Part shown: positions 8,666 through 16,476 of the stretch, one piece after another | How positions within the stretch are numbered: position 1 is the first letter of the stretch | Layout of the letters: each line of letters starts with the position of its first letter | From: Methylosinus sp. C49 | Lineage (GTDB): Bacteria > Pseudomonadota > Alphaproteobacteria > Rhizobiales > Beijerinckiaceae | Assembly (NCBI RefSeq): GCF_009936375.1 | Contig: NZ_AP022332.1 | Location: 3,442,501-3,506,500 of the forward strand | DNA: 64,000 nucleotides | Reading direction: 5' to 3' | The notes under the pieces: model-generated | What the model was told of the DNA's origin: nothing | The model's input: only the letters and a program-made list of their open reading frames with translations | Databases searched by the model: none | Translations under genes and position numbers: made by a program

Positions 8666-10933
8666 TCAGTGCAGCGATGATCGTTTTCGATTATCGCCGC
8701 CTTCGGCGAGGCGCTGCTTGGACATGGGAAGGCTGCGGATGCGCCGCCCGATCAGCACCGACGCGGCGTTGGCGACGGCGGGCGGGACGCCGGGCAGGCC
8801 GGGCTCGCCGACGCCGCCCATGGGCGCGCCGCTCTCGATGATGCGCACATGCACGCGCGGCATTCGGTCCGCCGTCAGGATCGGATAGGCGTCGAAGTTG
8901 CGCGCGCGCGGCTGGCCCTGCTCGTAGACAACCTTCTCGAGCAGAGCGGAAGAAAGGCCGAGCGCGACAGCCGATTGCACCTGCGCCTCGACGATCGCCG
9001 GATTGACGATGCTGCCGGGATCGATCGCAACAAAGACGTCGTGAACGACGATCTCGCCCTGCCGCAGCGAGACTTCCGCGATCGTCGCGACCTCGCTGCC
9101 GAAGGGCGACGCCATGGCGACGCCGCGCGCGCGTGTCGTTCCATCCGCGGCGGTGAACGGCCCGCGTCGCCAGCCGCCGCCGAGCTCGGCTACGGCCTCC
9201 AGCAATCTCTTCTGGCGCGGATGGTCGGCGAGCAGGCGATGGCGCAGCTCGAACGGATCATGCTTGCCGGCCTCGGCGATCTCGTCGAAGAAGGTCTCGT
9301 AGAAGAAGTCGTTGGTCGAATGACCGACCGAGCGCCAGAAGCCGATGATCGCCGGATCGTCGATGTGAATTTGTCCGACGCGCCGATTGGGAATCGCATA
9401 GAGCTTGCCTGCGATCCCCTCGACCGAGGATCGATCGACCTTGTCCGGCTCGCGGCCGAACCAGCGCCCCAAAGCGCCTTCGCCGATCGCCGTCGCCTCC
9501 AGCGCGATCGGCATTCCCTTGGCGTCGAGCCCGGCGCGCAGGCGCGCGACGGCCATCGGCCGCAGCGCATCGCGCAGAAACTCGTCCTCCCGGCTCCAGA
9601 TCAGCTTGACCGGCCGCCCCGCGGCTTTCGCCAGCAGGATCGCCTGCGGATAGGGATTGGCGGTCTGATAGAGGAAATGCCGGCCGAAGAATCCGCCGAG
9701 CATCGGCGAATGAATGATGATCTTCTCCGGCGCGATCCCCGCCACTTTGGCGGCGTCCGCCTGGAACAACTCCGGCCCCTGGTTCGAAATCCATAACTCG
9801 AGCGTGCCGTCCTCGTTCCACCTCGCGAGAGCCGAGGGCGGCTCGAGCTGCCCATGGGCGAGATGCGGCGCGTCGAATGTCGCCTCGACGATGCGCGCCG
9901 CCTTGCGGAAGGTTTTGCCCGTATCGCCGACCGTCTCGAAGGCGAGGCCCGTTCCGGGCGCGGCCTTGAGCTTCGCCAAATGCGCTTCGGACGAAAAATC
10001 CGCCGGCATGGCGTGAGGGGCGTCGCCCGCCGGCTCGATCCAGCTCACCTCGAGCGCCTCGACGGCGCGCCGCGCGCGATGCCAGCTCGTCGCCAGCACG
10101 GCGACGGCGCCGGGAAGCCAATGGATGGAGTGAACGCCGGGCATGGCGCGCGCCTGCGCCTCATTGGCGATGGCGCCGGGCTCCTGCCCCAGCCTGCGGG
10201 CGTGCTGGACCGCCGCATGCAACATGCCCTCGACCTTCTGGTCGATCGCATAGCGCGCTTTGCCGGTCGACTTGTCGCGCACGTCGAGCCGCGCCACCGG
10301 CTTGCCGATCCAGCGGAAATTGGCCCGATCTCGCAAAGCGACGTCCGCGGGAACCGGCAGAGCGGCGGCGGCGCTCGCCAGCTCGCCATAGGCGAGCGAG
10401 CGGCCGGAGGCGTTGTGAATGACGCGGCCGGGCTCGGTCGAGAGCTCCGCGAGAGGCGCGCCGAGGCGTTCGACCGCGGCTTGCAACAGCATGTGGCGGG
10501 CCGAGGCTCCGAGCTTGCGCATGGTTTCATAGCTGCTGCGCACCGAAAAGCTGCCGCCGGTAAAGCGCTGGCCATTCACCAGCAGATAATCCGCGCCGGC
10601 GGGCGCGCCTTCCACCAGGAATTGCGCCGGATCGACGTCGAGCTCCTCGCCGACGATCTGCGCCATCGCCGTGAAAATGCCCTGGCCGCCCTCGATGAAG
10701 GCGCTGCGGAACAGCACGCGATTGTCCGGGCGGATTTCCAGAAACGCGCGCACCCGCGAGCCGGGCGTGATCGCCGGCGCGGCGGCCGCGGCCCTGGAGC
10801 GGGCGGCCGGCAGCGTCACGGCGAGCGCGAGGCCGCCGAGCGAGCCGAGCAGAGCGCGGCGTGAAAGATTGATCGGCCGGCCGTGGCGGCCTTGCGCATC
10901 GCGCGGGACAGCAAAAGGGGTCATATCGTTCAT
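8666..10933 (-). CDS. Molybdopterin-binding large subunit of a xanthine dehydrogenase-family hydroxylase (IorB/aldehyde oxidase type)
   Basis: This 755-residue catalytic subunit of a periplasmic molybdenum hydroxylase begins with a twin-arginine signal (SRRALLGSLGG, then a hydrophobic stretch and AARSRA), implying export after cofactor loading. A central LLGGFFGRHF-like cofactor loop (IHSPMLGGFFGRHFLYQTAN) and the C-terminal GVGEPGLPGVPPAVANA, with the catalytic Glu, are intact. The length fits the single-chain isoquinoline/aldehyde oxidoreductase large subunit. Its start overlaps the stop of the 2Fe-2S subunit gene by four bases, so they are co-translated. XdhC and MobA-like maturation genes lie 2 kb away. 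Substrate is likely an aldehyde or N-heterocycle but is not determinable. Confidence 0.92.
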   Translation of the reverse strand: MNDMTPFAVPRDAQGRHGRPINLSRRALLGSLGGLALAVTLPAARSRAAAAAPAITPGSRVRAFLEIRPDNRVLFRSAFIEGGQGIFTAMAQIVGEELDVDPAQFLVEGAPAGADYLLVNGQRFTGGSFSVRSSYETMRKLGASARHMLLQAAVERLGAPLAELSTEPGRVIHNASGRSLAYGELASAAAALPVPADVALRDRANFRWIGKPVARLDVRDKSTGKARYAIDQKVEGMLHAAVQHARRLGQEPGAIANEAQARAMPGVHSIHWLPGAVAVLATSWHRARRAVEALEVSWIEPAGDAPHAMPADFSSEAHLAKLKAAPGTGLAFETVGDTGKTFRKAARIVEATFDAPHLAHGQLEPPSALARWNEDGTLELWISNQGPELFQADAAKVAGIAPEKIIIHSPMLGGFFGRHFLYQTANPYPQAILLAKAAGRPVKLIWSREDEFLRDALRPMAVARLRAGLDAKGMPIALEATAIGEGALGRWFGREPDKVDRSSVEGIAGKLYAIPNRRVGQIHIDDPAIIGFWRSVGHSTNDFFYETFFDEIAEAGKHDPFELRHRLLADHPRQKRLLEAVAELGGGWRRGPFTAADGTTRARGVAMASPFGSEVATIAEVSLRQGEIVVHDVFVAIDPGSIVNPAIVEAQVQSAVALGLSSALLEKVVYEQGQPRARNFDAYPILTADRMPRVHVRIIESGAPMGGVGEPGLPGVPPAVANAASVLIGRRIRSLPMSKQRLAEGGDNRKRSSLH

Positions 10934-11382
10934 GGCTGCGGCCCGGCGGCGCGACGCACGGCGGCGGTGATTGCATTATAGGCGCCGCATCGGCAGAAAT
11001 TGACCATTGCGGCCGCGATATCCCCGTCGGAGGGTCGAGGATTCTGCTTCAATAGCGCGGCGGCGGCCATCACCTGGCCGGACTGGCAATAGCCGCATTG
11101 CGGAGCCTGCTCGACGACCCAGGCGTCGACCAGCTTTCGGCCCACGGGATCGTCTTCTATCGCCTCGATCGTCATGATCTGCGCGCCCGAGACGCTCTCG
11201 ACGGGCGTGACGCAGGAGCGTGTCGCCTGTCCGTCGACCAGCACCGTGCAGGCGCCGCATTGCGCCACGCCGCAGCCATATTTCGTGCCCGTCATCCCCA
11301 GCTCGTCACGCAGCGCCCAGAGCAGCGGCGTATCCGGCTCGATTTCGACTTCATGCTTCGAGCCGTTGACGATCAGCTCCAT
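10930..11382 (-). CDS. 2Fe-2S small subunit of molybdenum hydroxylase (IorA/CoxS type)
   Basis: This is a 150-residue iron-sulfur electron-transfer subunit. The N-terminal plant-type ferredoxin cluster is seen in GTKYGCGVAQCGACTVLVDG and the later Cys of RSC. The second cluster domain has CGYCQSGQVMAAAALL and FCRCGAYNAI, giving the full eight-cysteine set. It is the first gene of the operon and overlaps the large subunit. Electrons are expected to pass from the molybdenum centre through both clusters to a cytochrome, which is not encoded here. The family is certain from the cysteine pattern. Confidence 0.94.
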   Translation of the reverse strand: MELIVNGSKHEVEIEPDTPLLWALRDELGMTGTKYGCGVAQCGACTVLVDGQATRSCVTPVESVSGAQIMTIEAIEDDPVGRKLVDAWVVEQAPQCGYCQSGQVMAAAALLKQNPRPSDGDIAAAMVNFCRCGAYNAITAAVRRAAGPQP

Positions 11383-11517
11383 TCCTCGCTCCTCGATGAC
11401 TCGTCGGCGAATGCGGACGCAGCCGTCGCCTGAAGCGACAATCTATTCGACTGCGTCAGCCTGCATTAGGGGCGAAGCAACGCGTACCGCTATGAGCGCA
11501 GCTCATGAATAGCGCCG

Positions 11518-12411
11518 CTATTCACGATGGCGCAGCGCGGCGACCAGAGCGGAAAAAGCCGGCGAGGCCTGCCGCCGGCTCGGATAATAAAGGTAATATC
11601 CATCCCAGTAGGGGCACCAGCCTTCCAGCAGCTGGACGAGCCGTCCTTTGGCAATATGCGGCAGCGCGAGCTCCTCGGGCACATAGGCGAGGCCGAGACC
11701 CGCCAGAGCGGCGTCGAGCACATGATGGATATTGTTGAAGACGAGCTGGCCGTCGACGCGGATCTTGACCTCGCGCCCATTCTTCTCGAATTCCCAGGCG
11801 TAGAGCCCGCCGGATGTCGTAAAGCGATAATTGATGCAGCTATGCTGCATCAGATCCTGCGGTTTCATGGGCTCCGGATTCTTCGCGAGATAAGATTTCG
11901 CGCCGACGACCGCGAAGCGGAGATCGGGTCCGATGCGCGCCGAGATCATGTCTTTTGCAACCAGCTCGCCCATGCGAACGCCGGCGTCGTAGCGCTCGGT
12001 GATGATGTCCGTGAGGCCATTGTCCAACAAAAGCTCGACTTTGATGTCCGGATATTTCGGCATGAAGCTTTTCAGCTTCGGCCATAGAATGTTGCTGATC
12101 GCGAAATCAGAGGCGGTGATTCTGATCGTTCCCGCCGGCTTGTCGCGCAGCTCGCTCAGCGCGTCGACCTGCGCCTCGATCTCGTCGAAATGCGGCCCGA
12201 TTCCCTCGAGCAGACGCTCGCCGGCCGTGGTGGGAGACACTGCGCGCGTCGTGCGCGTCAGCAGCCGGACGCCGAGCCGCGCCTCGAGCTGCCGGATCGT
12301 GTGGCTCAGGGCGGATTGAGACACGCCCATCTTGGCCGCCGCCCTCGTGAAGCTGCGCTCCCGCGCCACGGCGAGGAAGGCGAGCAGGTCGTTGATGTTG
12401 TCCCGCGCCAT
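11518..12411 (-). CDS. LysR-family transcriptional regulator
   Basis: This is a 297-residue LysR regulator with an intact N-terminal helix-turn-helix (FTRAAAKMGVSQSALSHTIR) and a full effector-binding domain. It is clearly paralogous to the frameshifted gene at 4351, with near-identical stretches such as RDKPAGTIRIT, WPKLKSFMPKYPDIKVE and ARIGPDLRFAVVGAKSYL. It lies upstream of and in the same direction as the hydroxylase genes, and divergent from the cyclophilin-like gene, so it may control both sides. A conserved palindrome sits 28 bases upstream of its ATG. The ligand is unknown. Confidence 0.92.
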   Translation of the reverse strand: MARDNINDLLAFLAVARERSFTRAAAKMGVSQSALSHTIRQLEARLGVRLLTRTTRAVSPTTAGERLLEGIGPHFDEIEAQVDALSELRDKPAGTIRITASDFAISNILWPKLKSFMPKYPDIKVELLLDNGLTDIITERYDAGVRMGELVAKDMISARIGPDLRFAVVGAKSYLAKNPEPMKPQDLMQHSCINYRFTTSGGLYAWEFEKNGREVKIRVDGQLVFNNIHHVLDAALAGLGLAYVPEELALPHIAKGRLVQLLEGWCPYWDGYYLYYPSRRQASPAFSALVAALRHRE

Positions 12412-12439
12412 TCATGAGCCTCATTCATATTGATATGCG

Positions 12440-12456
12440 GATTATAGCGGCTAATC
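12440..12456. promoter_or_regulatory. Candidate LysR operator, GATTA-N7-TAATC
   Basis: GATTATAGCGGCTAATC is a perfect inverted repeat with five-base arms and seven-base spacer, placed between the LysR gene and the divergent cyclophilin-like gene. It contains a T-N11-A element. Its sequence and distance to the ATG match the box at the paralogous LysR gene near 5.28 kb, which makes a chance palindrome unlikely. Confidence 0.55.
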
Positions 12457-12523
12457 GAAGCGTGAGACAGTCGATAATCTGACGTCATAGGGTGACAGGG
12501 GCGTCGCGAGACGCGGACAGGCG

Positions 12524-13009
12524 ATGCAACGATCTTCCGACATAGCGCGTCCTACTGGACCGGAACGTCCGACGCGCAGAAGGCTGCTCCTATCGTCGCT
12601 CGCGATTGCGGCGGCGGCTCGGCCCACTCTTGCGCGCGAGCGGACGGAGAAAGCGGTCATGAAGCTCCGATGCGCCTTCGGCGAGCATGTTTTCATTGTG
12701 TCGCTCGACGACAATCCCACCGCCCGCGACCTCGCGTCGCTGACGCCGCTGGAGTTGACCATCGAGAATTACGCCGACAATGAAAAAATTGCCTATCTGC
12801 CGCGCAAGCTCACGGAAGAGGCGGCCGGACCCTTCTCGAACGAGGAGCCCGGCGATCTCTGCTATTATGCGCCATGGGGCAACCTCGCCTTCTTCCACGC
12901 CGGCTATCATTATTCGAAAGGCCTGATCCGCCTCGGGCGGCTCGACGACGGCGTCGCGCCGCTGAAGACGCAGGGCAAATTCCCGCTTCATATCGAGCGG
13001 CTTCTCTGA
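12524..13009 (+). CDS. Exported cyclophilin-like fold protein
   Basis: This 161-residue protein has a twin-arginine-like leader (RRRLLLSSLAIAAAARPTLA) and then a compact beta domain. Conserved segments are SLDDNPTARDLASLTPLELT, a PRKL turn, and DLCYYAPWGNLAFFHAGY. These match the cyclophilin-like-2 family, small proteins with a cyclophilin barrel but without proven prolyl isomerase activity. The gene is divergent from the LysR gene and is followed after 23 bases by the XdhC gene. Such proteins often accompany oxidoreductase modules regulated by LysR. Its role is unknown. Confidence 0.8.
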   Translation: MQRSSDIARPTGPERPTRRRLLLSSLAIAAAARPTLARERTEKAVMKLRCAFGEHVFIVSLDDNPTARDLASLTPLELTIENYADNEKIAYLPRKLTEEAAGPFSNEEPGDLCYYAPWGNLAFFHAGYHYSKGLIRLGRLDDGVAPLKTQGKFPLHIERLL

Positions 13010-13032
13010 TCTCTCTAATTTCACATCGTCAC

Positions 13033-13962
13033 ATGCGAAACACTCTCGACCTACGCTCCTGCGAGATCGACGTCCGGCCCGCCCTTTCGACGGATCGGCC
13101 GATCGACATCTTTCGCTTTCTTCGCGATGCGACGGCGAGCGGGCATGGATGCGCGCTTGTCACTCTGGTGGAGATCGTCGGCGGCGCCGCGCGCGGCCTC
13201 GGCGCGCATATGGCGGTTCGCGACGACGGCGCCTATTGCGGCTTTGTTTCGGGCGGCTGCGTCGAGGCGGCGGTCGCGCAGGAGGCTGTCGATGCGATCC
13301 GAGAGGGCGCCGACCGCATGCGCCGTTACGGCGAGGGGTCGCCCTATTTCGACATCGTGCTTCCATGTGGCGGCGGGGTATTGCTCGCGATTCACGTCGT
13401 GAGAGACAGGGCGCCGATCGACGACGTTCTGCGCGCCATGACGGAGCGAAGATCCATCGGCCTCGTCTATCGCCCGAAAGACTCCGAGCTCTCGGTCGGC
13501 GCCGCCGCGCCGACGGGCTGGCGCGACGACGCCTTCTTGTCGATGCTGCGGCCGGAGCCGCGGATTCTCCTCTCGGGACGAGGATTGGAGAGCCGCGCAT
13601 TGACGACGATCGCGGCGGCGGCGGGCCTCGAGGTCGTCGAGGCGGCGCGGAGCGCGGTCGATTGGTCCACCGACGCCGATAGCGCCGTCGTGCTACTTCA
13701 TCACGATATCGATCAAGAATTGCCCGCGCTGAAGGCGGCCCTGCGCAGCGACGCCTTCTATATCGGCTGCCTCGGCAGCAGCCGGACGCACGTCCGCCGC
13801 ATCGAGCGGCTTCGGCGGGAGGGCTTCACGGCGCAGGATATCAGCCGCATTCGCGCGCCGATCGGCCTGTTTGGCCCCGCGCGCGACGCGCGCTCCATCG
13901 CCGTCTCCGTGCTCGCCGAAATTCTGTCCTGGCTGGAATCGCGAAAGGCAGCGACGCCGTGA
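13033..13962 (+). CDS. XdhC-family molybdenum cofactor insertion chaperone
   Basis: XdhC-family proteins bind and sulfurate molybdenum cofactor and deliver it to xanthine dehydrogenase-type enzymes. The 309-residue protein shows an N-terminal XdhC/CoxI domain (ALVTLVEIVGGAARGLGAHM, FVSGGCVEAAVAQEAVDAI) and a C-terminal Rossmann domain ending in YIGCLGSSRTHVRRIERL and RAPIGLF. The ATG at 13033 gives a family-like start; the longer open frame reads back through the previous gene and is rejected. Its stop overlaps the GTG of the cytidylyltransferase gene. Together they would mature the hydroxylase encoded at 8666-11382. Confidence 0.9.
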   Translation: MRNTLDLRSCEIDVRPALSTDRPIDIFRFLRDATASGHGCALVTLVEIVGGAARGLGAHMAVRDDGAYCGFVSGGCVEAAVAQEAVDAIREGADRMRRYGEGSPYFDIVLPCGGGVLLAIHVVRDRAPIDDVLRAMTERRSIGLVYRPKDSELSVGAAAPTGWRDDAFLSMLRPEPRILLSGRGLESRALTTIAAAAGLEVVEAARSAVDWSTDADSAVVLLHHDIDQELPALKAALRSDAFYIGCLGSSRTHVRRIERLRREGFTAQDISRIRAPIGLFGPARDARSIAVSVLAEILSWLESRKAATP

Positions 13963-14564
13963 CCGGACTCGAGCGGCGCTATGACGCATCGTCCTTCGCC
14001 GTCCTCGTACTGGCGGCGGGGCGCGGCTCTCGCTTCGGCGGCGGCGACAAATTGAGCGCGCCGCTCGCAGGCGTGCCCGTCGCGCATCATATTCTCTCGG
14101 CCTTGCGGCCATTCGCCTTCGCGCAAAAGCTGCTCGTTTGCAGAAGCCGCGCCCTGTGGACCGACGCTTTTGCGCGCGACGGATTTTCGATCCTCCACAA
14201 CGACGACGCCGAAGGCGGCATGCTCGCCTCGTTGAAAATCGGCGCGACGTCAGTCGAGGATCGGCTGAAGCTGCTCGTCTGCCTCGCCGACATGCCCTTC
14301 GTCGCGACCGAGCATCTCGCGCTTCTGCTGTCGGCCGCCGCAGAAGCTCGGGACAGGATCGTCGCATCGATAGCGGGCGCCTATCGTGGGCCTCCGGCCG
14401 TCTTCCCTGTCGATGAGCTGCTGCGCTTGCCGCCTACCGGCGAAGGCGGCGCGAGATCACTGCTCGCCAACGCCCGCTTCGTCGATTGCGACGCCGATCG
14501 GCTTCTCGATATCGACACGCGGCAGGACCTTTTCGCCGCGCAAAAGCGGTTCTGTCCCACCTGA
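13959..14564 (+). CDS. MobA-like molybdenum cofactor cytidylyltransferase (MocA type)
   Basis: This is a 201-residue nucleotidyltransferase. The nucleotide-binding loop is FAVLVLAAGRGSRFGGGDKL (Gly-rich motif plus Lys), followed by the acceptor region DMPFVATEHLALLL with its metal-binding Asp and the RGPPAVFP block. MocA-type enzymes add CMP to molybdopterin to form the dinucleotide cofactor used by aldehyde oxidase-type enzymes. It starts with GTG overlapping the XdhC stop, so the two are translationally coupled. CTP rather than GTP is inferred from the XdhC neighbour. Confidence 0.87.
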   Translation: MTGLERRYDASSFAVLVLAAGRGSRFGGGDKLSAPLAGVPVAHHILSALRPFAFAQKLLVCRSRALWTDAFARDGFSILHNDDAEGGMLASLKIGATSVEDRLKLLVCLADMPFVATEHLALLLSAAAEARDRIVASIAGAYRGPPAVFPVDELLRLPPTGEGGARSLLANARFVDCDADRLLDIDTRQDLFAAQKRFCPT

Positions 14565-14566
14565 CG

Positions 14567-15253
14567 TCAGGCTTTACGCGCTTTCGTCGGCGCGCGTCGC
14601 TTCGCCGGCTTCGATCTCGCCGGTTCTTTTTTTGTCCGCGTCGTTCGGCGAGCCCCCTTTGTCTGACCATCCTCTTTCGGCTCCACGAGGCTATCCTCGG
14701 CGAGACATGCGGCGAGAATTCTCTCGATCAAGGGCCGCGTGTCGGCGCTATTGGCGTCCTGCAACGCCGGCGCTCCGAGAACTTCGCGAAAGATCGCCAT
14801 TCCGACGAGGCAGGCGTTGAACAAGGTGGCGCGTTCGAGCGTCGACGGCCCCTCGAGAGCGGCGGCGACGGGGCCGATGAATTCGGTGAGGCTGCGCGCG
14901 CGCAGGACTTCACGCGCTTGCGGATTGGTCAGCGAGCGAACGACGATCTGAAGCGTCTCGTTCTGGCCCGCGCCGAAAAACCCGCTTGCGTAATCGGCGC
15001 TCAGCCGGCTCGCGTCTATGGTCGCCTGCGACGAGGCCTCCTTGGAAGTCGAGAGAACGGCTGAAAACAGCTGCTCCTTCGACCCGAAGGCGCGGTGAAC
15101 CAGAGCGACGTCCACTCCCACCTCGGCGGCGATGTCGCGCAGCTTCACATCCTCATAGGAGGCCGTCGAGAAACGCGCGCGCGCCGCTTCGAGTATGCGA
15201 CGCCGCGTGATTTCTCCGCCGCGCTTCTCCTGAAGCTCCGCCAGTGTCGCCAT
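14567..15253 (-). CDS. TetR/AcrR-family regulator with a basic C-terminal tail
   Basis: This 228-residue protein has a TetR helix-turn-helix at about residues 17-63 (ITRRRILEAARARF, LRDIAAEVGVDVALVHRAFG) and a helical ligand domain. The last 35 residues are unusually rich in Lys, Arg and Ala (RRTTRTKKEPARSKPAKRRA), which is not part of a usual TetR fold and may add nonspecific DNA binding. It is divergent from the beta-barrel gene, and a large inverted repeat lies between them. The gene converges on the cytidylyltransferase with two bases between the stops. Confidence 0.88.
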   Translation of the reverse strand: MATLAELQEKRGGEITRRRILEAARARFSTASYEDVKLRDIAAEVGVDVALVHRAFGSKEQLFSAVLSTSKEASSQATIDASRLSADYASGFFGAGQNETLQIVVRSLTNPQAREVLRARSLTEFIGPVAAALEGPSTLERATLFNACLVGMAIFREVLGAPALQDANSADTRPLIERILAACLAEDSLVEPKEDGQTKGARRTTRTKKEPARSKPAKRRAPTKARKA

Positions 15254-15326
15254 CTCGATCCGACTCCCTTTTCGAGCAGCTTATTCGGCTCGGGACGCTG
15301 GTCAAATGGGACCGGAAGACACGAAT

Positions 15327-15378
15327 GTCAACAATGTTGTGTCAACGTTGTTGACATCGATCCAGTCTCGCGTATTTT
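15327..15378. promoter_or_regulatory. 29-bp inverted repeat overlapping a promoter for the beta-barrel gene
   Basis: From 15327 to 15355 the two arms GTCAACAATGTTG and CAACGTTGTTGAC flank a three-base centre and differ by one mismatch. This is a textbook size and symmetry for a TetR operator. The right arm contains TTGACA (15351-15356), followed after 16 bases by TATTTT (15373-15378), a plausible -35/-10 pair reading toward the beta-barrel gene. Binding of the divergent TetR protein would block that promoter. Confidence 0.65.
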
Positions 15379-15423
15379 CCCCTCGACGGCTCGGACGACG
15401 CCCGAATGCAGGGGATCGAAAAC

Positions 15424-16095
15424 ATGATCGAGAAATATTCGACACATCTGGCGCGGGCGCTTTTCGCGTTGGCGGCGAGCGCGCGCGCTGCGTGCGCGGC
15501 CGATTTGCCCTATATGAAGCCGGCAATCGCTTTCGAGCCGCCGCCGCCAGCCTTCAGCTGGACGGGCCTATATGGCGGCCTGAACGGCGGCGGCGCATTG
15601 GGCGCGGGCTTCGGCGCCGGCGCCTATGGCGACAATTCGCCGAGCGGCGTCGTCGGCGGAGGCCAGATCGGCTTCAACTATCAATTGACGCCCCGCTTCG
15701 TCGTCGGCGCGGAAAATGACGTTCAGGCCTCGAGCCTGAAGGCGCGAGACGACAGCCCCTATCGTCGCGACGCGACGCTGCCGTGGTTCGGAACGGCGCG
15801 TGGACGCGTGGGCGTCGCGCTCACCGAGCCGCGCTTGTTGATCTATGGAACGGGCGGCATGGCCTTCGGCGAGCCGAAGATCGCCGGCGAGGGCAAGCTG
15901 CGCGTCGGTTGGACCGCGGGCGGCGGCGTCGAATGGGCCTTTGCGCCCAAATGGTCAGCGAAGATCGAATATCTCTATGCCGACATCTTTCGCGACATCA
16001 GGAACAACGTTTCGGATCGGCACGCGCGATTCCATACGATCCGCCTCGGCCTGAATTATCACTTCGATCTCTTCTCTCCGCCGATGCAGCCGTGA
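15424..16095 (+). CDS. Outer-membrane beta-barrel protein (porin family, Omp25/OmpA-like)
   Basis: This 223-residue protein has a signal peptide (ALFALAASARAACA, cleavage before ADLPYMKP). The mature part has the Rhizobiales Omp25-like opening (FSWTGLYGGLNGGGALGAGF), alternating amphipathic strands, and a C-terminal strand HTIRLGLNYHFDLF ending close to the terminus. The ATG at 15424 is chosen because AGGGGA precedes it; an in-frame ATG six codons earlier lacks a ribosome site. It is the divergent partner of a TetR gene, so expression is probably inducible rather than constitutive, which is less usual for this family. Confidence 0.85.
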   Translation: MIEKYSTHLARALFALAASARAACAADLPYMKPAIAFEPPPPAFSWTGLYGGLNGGGALGAGFGAGAYGDNSPSGVVGGGQIGFNYQLTPRFVVGAENDVQASSLKARDDSPYRRDATLPWFGTARGRVGVALTEPRLLIYGTGGMAFGEPKIAGEGKLRVGWTAGGGVEWAFAPKWSAKIEYLYADIFRDIRNNVSDRHARFHTIRLGLNYHFDLFSPPMQP

Positions 16096-16128
16096 CGACA
16101 GGCGGGCGGGGGAGAGAAGACGAAGAAA

Positions 16129-16476
16129 ATGACGCGACGCATCCTTCTTCTCGACCCCGATCGGCCGGGCGAATCGCTCGAAGTCGAGGTCCTCGCCCGC
16201 GACGATGTCGTGCTGACCGTCTCAGTGCCCGGCACGATCGTCAGCTTCGAACTGTTGCGCCGAGATGATCGCGGTCCCTATCACGGACGGCTCGGCGGCC
16301 GCAGCTTTTCTTATGTTCCTGCCGAGCGCGCAAATTCGCAGAGCGCATCGACGCGACCGAAGACGTCGACCAGGGCGCGCTCCCGGACATCTCGAAATCC
16401 GACCCCGGAAGATGACGCCGCGCCGCAATCGCCCGGAGTCGAGCGTAAAGGAGCATGGTATGGCGGCACTGGATAA
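16129..16476 (+). CDS. Hypothetical protein, 115 residues
   Basis: I do not recognise this family. The first 60 residues (MTRRILLLDPDRPGESLEVE onward) look like a small beta-rich domain with balanced composition. The rest is a low-complexity Ser/Arg/Thr/Pro tail. It starts 33 bases after the beta-barrel stop, behind a purine-rich GAAGAAA stretch, and its end overlaps the start of the following lipoprotein gene by 17 bases. This suggests co-transcription with the beta-barrel gene. The tail may be poorly conserved or non-functional. Confidence 0.5.
   Translation: MTRRILLLDPDRPGESLEVEVLARDDVVLTVSVPGTIVSFELLRRDDRGPYHGRLGGRSFSYVPAERANSQSASTRPKTSTRARSRTSRNPTPEDDAAPQSPGVERKGAWYGGTG

Noticed and set aside
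7302-8888. 528-codon open frame on the plus strand
   Set aside because: It is antisense to the NepI-like exporter, rich in Arg, Asp and Gln with no domain pattern; a usual shadow in high-GC DNA.
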